Origin: Catellatospora citrea
Lineage (GTDB): Bacteria; Actinomycetota; Actinomycetes; Mycobacteriales; Micromonosporaceae
Assembly: GCF_003610235.1 (NCBI RefSeq)
Contig: NZ_RAPR01000001.1
Span: 8,618,001 to 8,682,000 of the forward strand
Direction: 5' to 3'
DNA length: 64,000 bases
Each line of letters opens with the position of its first letter. Within the stretch, counting starts at the first letter, position 1. Positions 55,957 through 62,658 of this stretch are shown piece after piece. A program made the translations under genes and the position numbers. A model generated the notes under the pieces. It did no database searches, was not told the DNA's origin, and saw nothing but the letters and a program-made list of their open reading frames with translations.

Positions 55957-56547
55957 ATGACGGCAGCCGCACCCAGCTCCATGAAGATCTGTGTCTTCCT
56001 CTCCGCCAACGACCTCGACGAGCGCTACACCGGGCCGACCCGCGAGTTCGCGGAGCTCGTCGGCCGGGGCGGCCACACCCTGGTGTGGGGCGGTTCCGAC
56101 GCCGGGCTGATGAAGGTGGTCGCCGACGGCGTGCGGGCGGGCGGCGGGCGGCTCGCCGGGTTCTCCGTCGACTTCCTCCGGCAGTTCGCCAGGGATGACG
56201 CCGACGAGATGACGTACGCCAAGGACCTCGCCGAGCGCAAGGCGCTGCTGCTCGCCGCGGCCGACGCGGTGGTGGTGCTGGCCGGTGGCCTGGGCACGCT
56301 CGACGAGGCGACCGAGGCCTTGGAGCTGCGCAAGCACGGACTGTTCGACAAACCCGTGGTGCTGCTCAACACTGCGGGCTTCTACGACGGGCTGATCCTC
56401 CAGCTGCGGCGGATGGACGAGGAGGGCTTCCTGCCGGTGCCCCTCGCCGACCTGGTCTTCATCGCCGACACGGGCGCCGACGTGCTCGCCCACCTGGAGA
56501 AGGCCGTGCCGGCACGGACCGGTGCGGCGGTCAGCGGGCAAGCCTGA
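55957..56547 (+). CDS. LOG-family protein (Rossmann nucleotide-binding, lysine decarboxylase-like)
   Basis: 196 residues. ICVFLSANDLDERYTGPTREFAELVGRGGHTLVWGGSDAGLMKVVADG matches the LOG/YvdD family; the conserved M/A-E-R-K pair is LAERKALL (R94, K95). The PGGxGTxxE motif reads A109-G-G-L-G-T-L-D-E117, with Ala replacing the Pro. Family members release N6-prenyl-adenine or ribose-5-phosphate from nucleotide monophosphates. TACCGT lies 6 nt before the ATG, leaderless. Confidence 0.88.
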   Translation: MTAAAPSSMKICVFLSANDLDERYTGPTREFAELVGRGGHTLVWGGSDAGLMKVVADGVRAGGGRLAGFSVDFLRQFARDDADEMTYAKDLAERKALLLAAADAVVVLAGGLGTLDEATEALELRKHGLFDKPVVLLNTAGFYDGLILQLRRMDEEGFLPVPLADLVFIADTGADVLAHLEKAVPARTGAAVSGQA

Positions 56548-56612
56548 CGGCAGCGCGGTCCGCGACAGCGGTCAGTCACGGCGTGGCCCGTTCCGGATCC
56601 GGGCCGTGCGAC

Positions 56613-56630
56613 GCCCGCCGGGCGGCGGGC
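56613..56630. terminator. 8-bp hairpin GCCCGCCG-GG-CGGCGGGC
   Basis: Short GC-rich stem between the stops of the LOG-family gene (56547) and the haloperoxidase-like gene (56645). Confidence 0.45.
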
Positions 56631-56644
56631 ACCGCATGCTCGGG

Positions 56645-57907
56645 CTACCTCGTCGGCTTGAAGTAGTTCCCGGCCGCCATGTAGGCGAAGACGGACAGCC
56701 CGATCCGCACGCCCTGGTTGTCAGCGGATCGGAAGTGGACGCCACCCCAGATGCGCGCTTCGACGACCTCGGCCAGCGCCTTCGAGAAGCTCGTGAAGTG
56801 CCGTGTCGCATTCGCGGCAGGACTGTACGCGCTGAAGGAGATGTTGTCCTTGCGGTAGAAGAACGCCAGCGTCGCCATCGATGCGGAGGTGAAGCAGGTG
56901 TGGCCGGAGGTGTATTCGGGGAACGGCGGTGTCACGAGCAGCGGCATCCAGCTCGGATCGCCCACGGTGGCCCGGTTGCCGTCGGTGTCGCCGAGTTGGA
57001 CCGCCGTCACCGGCCGCCAGAAGCTCCAGTGCTCCTTCTCGGCGTAGCAGGCGATGAGGGCGTCGGCCTCGGTCATGTCCACCATGGCGAACATGCGCGC
57101 GGCTTGCAGCGTGTCCAGCCGCTGCCCGATCGCGACCTGTCGTTTGATCTCCCACTCGGTCAGGCGCCTGTCGTGCCACCAGATCGCGGCCGACGTCTGG
57201 TCGGCGGTGCGCACCGCACTGTCGACCGCTCCGAGCCGCTTCACCTCGTCGTAGTCCCGGGCATAGGCGCGGCTGGTGAGCTCGGGCGGTCCTGCGGTGC
57301 GGAACATGGACGCGCTGGGAATGAGGAACGGTTTGACGTGCCCCGTCCACGCTCCTGCCGACGCGAACGTCGGCGGCGTCGGGCGCCACTGACCGGGCTG
57401 GGCGCCCTCCCGCCAGGTCTGCGACCCGAACGCGCCGTCGTTGCGACGTGCCGCGATCATCGCGGCAGCCGCCTGCGCCCCCACCGACACGCCGCGCTGC
57501 TTGTGCGGGCTGTCGGGGATCGCCGCCAGCGCCGCGTCGTACTGGGTCTGAAGCCGTGCCAGCTGGGCCGGGAACAAGAACGCGAGCACCTGGTGCGCGG
57601 CCGTCGCGACGGCGGCCTCGGCCGACTCCGTTCCGTCGGCGGTCGGTGCGCCCAGATACGGCCGGTACGGCGTGCCCGCGATCGCGTTCACCGCGTCGTA
57701 GACGGCCCCGTGCACCATCGCGAAGCTGCGCGCCTGCTCGTTCGGCTGCTGCTGTGCGACGTCCCAGATGGCCTGCTGAGCGTTGGCGTCCCAGGTGACG
57801 ACCGGGTTGGCGGCGGCAGCCTGGGCGCTCGGCGACCCGATCACCACCGTTGACGTGAGCACGAGGACCGCGGAAACGACGACATGCAGGACCGTACGCC
57901 TTGTCAT
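56645..57907 (-). CDS. secreted vanadium-dependent haloperoxidase/PAP2-type protein
   Basis: 420 residues with signal peptide (1-31). The vanadate/phosphate-binding residues are in order: K291-x6-R298-P (KEHWSFWRP), S344-G-H346 (EYTSGHTCFTS) and R385-x-W-G-G-V-H391 (ARIWGGVHFRSADNQG). This is the layout of bacterial vanadium haloperoxidases and acid phosphatases of the PAP2 superfamily. It could halogenate, or hydrolyse phosphate, outside the cell; the sequence does not decide. GGGGAG lies before the ATG. Single gene. Confidence 0.88.
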   Translation of the reverse strand: MTRRTVLHVVVSAVLVLTSTVVIGSPSAQAAAANPVVTWDANAQQAIWDVAQQQPNEQARSFAMVHGAVYDAVNAIAGTPYRPYLGAPTADGTESAEAAVATAAHQVLAFLFPAQLARLQTQYDAALAAIPDSPHKQRGVSVGAQAAAAMIAARRNDGAFGSQTWREGAQPGQWRPTPPTFASAGAWTGHVKPFLIPSASMFRTAGPPELTSRAYARDYDEVKRLGAVDSAVRTADQTSAAIWWHDRRLTEWEIKRQVAIGQRLDTLQAARMFAMVDMTEADALIACYAEKEHWSFWRPVTAVQLGDTDGNRATVGDPSWMPLLVTPPFPEYTSGHTCFTSASMATLAFFYRKDNISFSAYSPAANATRHFTSFSKALAEVVEARIWGGVHFRSADNQGVRIGLSVFAYMAAGNYFKPTR

Positions 57908-58062
57908 GAAACTCCCCGTTCTGGACGTAGCTGCCAGTCGTCACCTATCGAACCATTCGGCTTAATGGATTTCAACGCCTGCGTCCCGGTCATCAGCACC
58001 TTGGCGGGTGCCCGGTTCGAAATTGCGTGGATCGATGTGGGCCGGCGGGCTACGGTCGCGGC

Positions 58063-58971
58063 ATGATCTACCAGCATCCGTTGGCGTACCTGCTCGGGAT
58101 CGAGGGCCTCGCGCTCCTGCACGGATGGGGCGGGGAGTACGACGAGGAGTTCACGCAGCGGCGGCTGGCCGAGGTGCGAGCACTGCTGGCCAACCCGGAG
58201 CTCACCGGGCACTCGGGCGTACAGGTCGGGCGGGGCGACACGCTCACCGGGTACGGGCAGTGGGCGGCGACCTACGACGAGCCGCGCAACAGCCTCTTCG
58301 ACATCGACGAGCCGGTCATGCACCGCCTCATCGAGGCGCTGCCGGTCGGCGACGCCCTCGACGCGGCGTGCGGCACGGGAAGGCACGCGGAGCACCTTGC
58401 CGGGCAGGGGTTCACGGTGATCGGCGTGGACAGCTCACCGGAGATGCTGGAACGGGCCCGCGTCCGGGTGCCGTCCGGGGAGTTCCGCCTGGGCGATCTG
58501 CGCGAACTGCCGCTGCCCGACGACAGCGTCGACCTCGTCGTCTCCGGCCTCGCGCTGTCCCATTCGCCCTCGCTGGAGCCGGTGCTGGCCGAGTTCGCCC
58601 GCGTGCTGCGCCCCGGCGGGCATGCGGTGATCTCCGACGCGCACTGCGAGATCGGCTTCCGCGGCTCGATCCCGCACGCACTCGGGCCGGGCGGCGAACC
58701 CGGCCTCGTCGCCACGTACCGGCACACTGCCGGCGACTTCGTGCGCGCCGCGCTGGCCGCCGGGCTCCGGATCCGGGCGTGCGAGGAGCCGCGCGGCTCG
58801 GGCGGTGACCAGCCGTCACCGCCACCGCCGGTACCTCTGGCGGAGGCGTCTCCCGGCGACTGGGCCGGCTGGCCGTGGTCGCTGATCGCGCTGCTGCCCG
58901 AGGCGGTGCGGGCCGCGTGGGCGGTGCCCGCGGTCATCGTCTGGGACCTCGAACTTCCCCAGCGTGCCTGA
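58063..58971 (+). CDS. class I SAM-dependent methyltransferase (Methyltransf_11 type)
   Basis: 302 residues. After a 65-residue N-terminal extension (MIYQHPLAYLLGIEGLALLHGWGGEYDEEFTQRRLAEVRALL) the SAM domain shows DAACGTGRHAEHLAGQGFTVIGVDSSPEMLERAR, GDLRELPLPDDSVDLVVSGLALSH and FARVLRPGGHAVISDAH. The N-terminal part is seen in a group of actinobacterial methyltransferases of unknown target. TACGGT is 6 nt before the ATG with the same CGCGGC spacer as the ktrB-like gene, so a leaderless transcript is likely. Confidence 0.88.
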   Translation: MIYQHPLAYLLGIEGLALLHGWGGEYDEEFTQRRLAEVRALLANPELTGHSGVQVGRGDTLTGYGQWAATYDEPRNSLFDIDEPVMHRLIEALPVGDALDAACGTGRHAEHLAGQGFTVIGVDSSPEMLERARVRVPSGEFRLGDLRELPLPDDSVDLVVSGLALSHSPSLEPVLAEFARVLRPGGHAVISDAHCEIGFRGSIPHALGPGGEPGLVATYRHTAGDFVRAALAAGLRIRACEEPRGSGGDQPSPPPPVPLAEASPGDWAGWPWSLIALLPEAVRAAWAVPAVIVWDLELPQRA

Positions 58972-59005
58972 GGACCGTGCCTCGGCGGACGCATGCTTCG
59001 AGCCG

Positions 59006-59758
59006 TCAGCGGGCGAGTCCGGCGGTGGACCGGTCGGAGATCGCGGCCAGCCACTGTGCGGCCTGGTGCGGGTCCGGGCCGGTCAGGCCGTACAGGTCGG
59101 TCACCGCGCGGGCGGCCGGGATCCAGTCGCCGTCGCGCAGCGCGGTGCAGGCCCGCGCGGCCGCGTAGTCCCACCAGGCCTGCCGGTCGGCGGGCGGCTG
59201 CGGCCAGCCGGTCTCGAACCTGGTCAGCCGCCGGTACGCGGCATCGCCCGCGCTGCGCAGCCGCGCCTGCTCGGCCGCCGGCACCGCCCCGCCGGCGGCT
59301 GCGACAGCCAGCGGCTGCCGCCACGCCGTGGGCAGCAGCTCCTCGTCGATCGCGCGCAGCGCTCCTGCCACGACGTCGCGCAGCGTGGCGTCGTCCGCCT
59401 CGTCCAGGTGCCGGGCGGCCCAACCGAGCCGGGCGAACACCTCGGCGTCGGGGAACGGCACCCACGAGTCGAGCTCGCTGAACGCGTGCGCGAGGTCGGC
59501 GTGCGCCCCGGCCGCGCCGAGCGCCACCGCCTGCCGTACGCCGATGGTCCGCCCGCGGGTCAGCAGCCCGGCGGCCGGGGTGAGCCGGACCCGCTGGTGC
59601 GGGGCCGACCGGGGGTGGAAACCCCGGTCCGGCGCCCAGCACCAGCGGTCAGGCCGCACGGCGTGGGGGATCAGCCCACCCAGCGGGCCCGTCGACGACA
59701 CCGGCGGGCAGCGGTGGGCACCACTTTCACTGGTCAGCTGGTTCGTCGATCCGGTCAT
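59006..59758 (-). CDS. conserved-looking protein of unknown function in the sulfonate operon
   Basis: 250 residues, not recognised. No membrane or signal segment. Helix-rich from residue 60 on (GRTIGVRQAVALGAAGAHADLAHAFSELDSWVPFPDAEVFARLG, RALRAIDEELLPTAWRQ, AARACTALRDGDWIPAARAVTDLYGLTG). The N-terminal 60 residues are Pro/Arg-rich and may be disordered. It follows ssuD by 11 nt on the same strand, so it is probably cotranscribed and may serve sulfur metabolism. Confidence 0.65.
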   Translation of the reverse strand: MTGSTNQLTSESGAHRCPPVSSTGPLGGLIPHAVRPDRWCWAPDRGFHPRSAPHQRVRLTPAAGLLTRGRTIGVRQAVALGAAGAHADLAHAFSELDSWVPFPDAEVFARLGWAARHLDEADDATLRDVVAGALRAIDEELLPTAWRQPLAVAAAGGAVPAAEQARLRSAGDAAYRRLTRFETGWPQPPADRQAWWDYAAARACTALRDGDWIPAARAVTDLYGLTGPDPHQAAQWLAAISDRSTAGLAR

Positions 59759-59769
59759 GGGGAAACCGC

Positions 59770-60924
59770 CTAACGGGACTGTGCGCCGGCGAAGGGGATC
59801 TTCGGTAGCTCGCGCGCCGGGTCGCCGGCCGGGTGCGTCCACAGGCCGCGGTCGCGCAGGATCGGCAGCACCCCCTCGCCGAACCAGTACGCCTCCTCGA
59901 TGTGCGGGTGTCCGGAGAGGATGAACTCGCTGATACCGAGGTCGGCGTACTCGGCGATGCGGTCGGCGATCTCGGTGTGGCTGCCGACCAGCGCGGTGCC
60001 CGCGCCGCCGCGGACCAGGCCGACGCCTGCCCACAGGTTCGGCGCGATCTGCAGGCTGTCCCGCTTGCCGCCGTGCAGGGCCAGCATGCGTTTCTGCCCC
60101 TCGGACTCGCTGCGGGCCAGGCCCGCCTGCACCGCGGCGATGTCGTCGTCGCTGATGCCGTCGAGCAGCTTGCGGGCCTGCGCCCAGGCCTCGTCGGCGG
60201 TGTCGCGGGCGATGACGTGCAGCCGGATGCCGTAGCGCAGCTCGCGGCCCTCCTCGGCGGCGAGCTTGCGGATCCAGTCGAGCTTGCCCGCGACCTGTGC
60301 GGGTGGCTCGCCCCAGGTGAGGTAGACGTCGGCGTGCTTGGCGGCGACCGGTCCGGCGGCCTTTGACGAGCCGCCGAAGTAGATCGGCGGCACCGGGTCG
60401 GGCACCCGCGGCAGCGTCGCGCCCTCGATGCGGTGGTGCTCGCCGGTGAAGTCGACGCTGCCGCCGCGCCAGAGCGAACGCGTGACGTGCAGGAACTCGT
60501 CGGCGCGGGCGTAGCGGGCGTCCTTGTCGAGCCAGTCGCCGTACGCCCGCTGCTCGTGGGTCTCGCCGCCGACGACGACGTTGAGCAGCAGGCGGCCGTT
60601 GGAGTGGCGCTGGAACGTGGCGGCCATCTGCGCGGCCAGGGTCGGTGACAGCAGCCCGGGACGGAACGCGACGAGGAACTTCAGCCGCTCGGTGACCTCG
60701 GTGAGCATGGCGGTGGACAGCCAGGCGTCCTCGCACCAGGCTCCGGTCGGGGTGAGCGCGCCGACGAAGCCCAGCTGCTCGGCGGTGCGGGCGATCTGGC
60801 CGAGGTAGGCCAGGGTCGCCGGGCGTGCGCCGCCGGCCACGCCCGCGGGCAGGCCGTGGCCGCCGCCGACGATGAACCGGCTGTCGCCGTAGGTGGGCAG
60901 GAACCAGTGGAAGGTGAGGCTCAT
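59770..60924 (-). CDS. ssuD: FMNH2-dependent alkanesulfonate monooxygenase
   Basis: 384 residues, colinear with SsuD. FHWFLPTYGDSRFIVG, the conserved cysteine of GAWCEDAWLS (Cys64 here, Cys54 in E. coli SsuD), FGGSSKAAGPVAAKHADVYLTWGEPP, YGIRLHVIARDTADEAW, the mobile active-site loop RMLALHGGKRDSLQIAPNLWAGVGLVRGGAGTALVG and SGHPHIEEAYW are all present. The enzyme cleaves C1-C8+ alkanesulfonates to aldehyde and sulfite using FMNH2 and O2, needing a separate flavin reductase (not seen here). It is the second gene after sfnB; a hairpin at 60957-61011 lies between. Confidence 0.95.
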   Translation of the reverse strand: MSLTFHWFLPTYGDSRFIVGGGHGLPAGVAGGARPATLAYLGQIARTAEQLGFVGALTPTGAWCEDAWLSTAMLTEVTERLKFLVAFRPGLLSPTLAAQMAATFQRHSNGRLLLNVVVGGETHEQRAYGDWLDKDARYARADEFLHVTRSLWRGGSVDFTGEHHRIEGATLPRVPDPVPPIYFGGSSKAAGPVAAKHADVYLTWGEPPAQVAGKLDWIRKLAAEEGRELRYGIRLHVIARDTADEAWAQARKLLDGISDDDIAAVQAGLARSESEGQKRMLALHGGKRDSLQIAPNLWAGVGLVRGGAGTALVGSHTEIADRIAEYADLGISEFILSGHPHIEEAYWFGEGVLPILRDRGLWTHPAGDPARELPKIPFAGAQSR

Positions 60925-60956
60925 GTGCGGTCTCCGTGCTGTTCGGTTTGGTCGCG

Positions 60957-61011
60957 GTCCGGGAGCCGTGACGCCGTTGTCGCCGAACTCGCGGCGTCAC
61001 GACCCCCGGAC
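60957..61011 (-). promoter_or_regulatory. intercistronic stem-loop between sfnB and ssuD
   Basis: Outer arms GTCCGGG/CCCGGAC (60957-60963, 61005-61011) and inner arms CGTGACGCCG/CGGCGTCACG (60967-60976, 60992-61001) separated by a 3-nt symmetric internal loop. It may attenuate or protect the message between the two genes. Confidence 0.5.
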
Positions 61012-61028
61012 CGACGTTGATGAGCGGG

Positions 61029-62273
61029 TCAGAGCAGGCCGTGGCGTGGTGGAGGCGTGCCGGTGAGGGCGGCCCGGCCCAGGTGCTGGATCTTCCAGCG
61101 GACGGGGTCGTGCAGGGTGTGCGTGCGGGCGTTGCGCCAGTGCCGGTGCAGGTTGTAGTCGTCGAGGCTGGACCGGGTGCCGCTGACCTCGAACAGGGCG
61201 CTGCTGATCTCGTTGGCGGCGCGGTCGGCGTACGCCTTCGCCGCGGCGACGGCCAGCGACGCCGTGGCGGCGGTGCCGTCGTGCAGGTCGGCGGCGGCCC
61301 GGTCGACCTCGGCGGCGGCGTGGGCCAGCAGCGCGCGGGCGGCCCGCAGTTGCAGGTCGAGTTCGCCGAAGCGCTGCACGAGCAGCGGGTCCTCGACGGC
61401 GGTCGCGACGCCCGACTCGAACCAGGGCCGGGTCTTGGTGCGCACGAACCGCACCGCGTCGGCCAGCGCGCCCTCGGCGATGCCCACGTCGATCGCGGCG
61501 TGCACGATCTGCGCGAACGCGCCGTAGAGCTGCGGGCCGGTGAAGGTCAGGTGGTGCGGCACGACCCGGTCGGCGGGGATCGCGACACCGTCGAGGCGCA
61601 CGGTGCCGCTGGCGGTGGTGCGCTGGCCCATGCCGTTCCAGTCGTCGACGATCGTGACACCGGGGGAGTCGGCCGGGGTGTACGCGACGTGCAGCTTCTC
61701 GTCGTCGGCGCGGGCCAGCACGGCCAGCCAGTCGGCGAACAGCGCGCCGGTGGTGTAGAACTTCGTGCCGTCGAGCCGGTAGCCGTCGCCGTCCGGGGTG
61801 AGCCGGGTGCGGTAGTCCATCAGGTGCTTGGTGCCGGTCTCGGACTGGGCGTTGCCGATCCGCCTTCCGGCGAGCACCTCGGCGAAGAAGAACGTGCGCT
61901 GCTCGGCGGTGCCGTTGTGGCGCAGCACGTTGACGTAGACGAAGTGGCTGTGCGGGATCTGGGCGATGTTCGGGTCGGCGGCGGCCAGCAGCCGGAACAC
62001 CTCGGTCACGGTGGCCGTGCTCGCGTCCGCGCCGCCGTGCTCGGCGGGCACGGTGACGGCCAGCAGCCCGCTCGCGCTCAGCCGGTCGAGCTCGGCCCGG
62101 GGCAGGCGGCGGCCGGCGTCGCGGGTGGCCGCGTCCGCGGCGAACTCGGCGGCGAGCGCCGCCGCGACCCGTAGCGCCTCGGCGTCGTCGGCGATGACGT
62201 GCGCGGGGGCGGTGTCGGGAGTGGACGGGGCATCGAGGGGTGCCGAAACGAGGTCCGGTGTGGAGCTGACCAT
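61029..62273 (-). CDS. SfnB-family acyl-CoA dehydrogenase-like sulfur acquisition oxidoreductase
   Basis: 414 residues of the acyl-CoA dehydrogenase fold, of the SfnB/DszC-like group (flavin-dependent monooxygenases for sulfur compounds): LSASGLLAVTVPAEHGGADAS, NIAQIPHSHFVYVNVLRHNGT, GNAQSETGTKHLMDYRTRL, WNGMGQRTTASGTVRLDGV, and the C-terminal FEVSGTRSSLDDYNLHRHWRNARTHTLHDPVRWKIQHLG (His rich region characteristic of this group). Likely oxidises dimethyl sulfone or related organosulfur so that ssuD can release sulfite. ATG at 62273 is taken as start, but the frame is open to an earlier ATG at 62330 that adds a Cys-rich stretch (LCWPTCACQHPF). Confidence 0.88.
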   Translation of the reverse strand: MVSSTPDLVSAPLDAPSTPDTAPAHVIADDAEALRVAAALAAEFAADAATRDAGRRLPRAELDRLSASGLLAVTVPAEHGGADASTATVTEVFRLLAAADPNIAQIPHSHFVYVNVLRHNGTAEQRTFFFAEVLAGRRIGNAQSETGTKHLMDYRTRLTPDGDGYRLDGTKFYTTGALFADWLAVLARADDEKLHVAYTPADSPGVTIVDDWNGMGQRTTASGTVRLDGVAIPADRVVPHHLTFTGPQLYGAFAQIVHAAIDVGIAEGALADAVRFVRTKTRPWFESGVATAVEDPLLVQRFGELDLQLRAARALLAHAAAEVDRAAADLHDGTAATASLAVAAAKAYADRAANEISSALFEVSGTRSSLDDYNLHRHWRNARTHTLHDPVRWKIQHLGRAALTGTPPPRHGLL

Positions 62274-62334
62274 GAACGGATGCTGGCACGCGCAGGTGGG
62301 CCAGCACAATCCATCGAGCAGATAATTCATATTA

Positions 62335-62340
62335 ATTCTA
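62335..62340 (-). promoter_or_regulatory. -10 box TAGAAT of the leftward sfnB-ssuD transcript
   Basis: TAGAAT read leftward at 62340-62335 in the AT-rich centre of the divergent region. With a start near 62328 it puts the CRP-like site (centre 62368.5) at about -41, the class II activation position. Confidence 0.5.
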
Positions 62341-62360
62341 TGGGATATACCGGAGAACTG

Positions 62361-62376
62361 TGTGATCCAGGTCACA
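62361..62376. promoter_or_regulatory. CRP/FNR-family site TGTGATCCAGGTCACA
   Basis: Exact TGTGA-N6-TCACA, the consensus of CRP/GlxR-family activators, between divergent sulfur genes. Position relative to the leftward -10 suits activation. Confidence 0.6.
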
Positions 62377-62420
62377 AAAGCCTGGACGATCTTGCCTGCG
62401 CGCTCCTACCGTCCCTAGCC

Positions 62421-62492
62421 ATGAAGCGGAGCCTGCGCCTGACCCAACGGCGCCATGTGGACTTCCAACGGGTGTGCAGCAGCGGCTGTTGA
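62421..62492 (+). CDS. sulfur-type leader peptide upstream of the ABC solute-binding gene
   Basis: 23 codons, beginning MKRSLRLTQ, middle RRHVDFQRV, ending CSSGC-TGA. The pattern of basic start, R-R-H-V-D-x-x-R-V and terminal cysteines matches the small putative leader peptides that precede sulfur assimilation and transport genes in many actinomycetes. Two Cys codons near the stop would stall ribosomes under cysteine shortage. A TACCGT box lies 8 nt before the ATG. Stem-loops follow at 62504-62518 (GGCCTG-CCT-CAGGCC) and 62592-62617 (GCCGCCC/GGGCGGC), giving scope for attenuation of the downstream gene. Confidence 0.75.
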   Translation: MKRSLRLTQRRHVDFQRVCSSGC

Positions 62493-62658
62493 CGCCGCGC
62501 ACCGGCCTGCCTCAGGCCTGACCTTCTCGCGGCTTCGCGCCGGACGGCATCGCAGCCGTGGCCCGAGCCGCTCCTCGACCCCGATCTCCGAGCCGCCCCC
62601 GACGACACGAGGGCGGCCGTCTCGGCACACCCCTCACCCCTTGCTGAAGGGCTTCACC

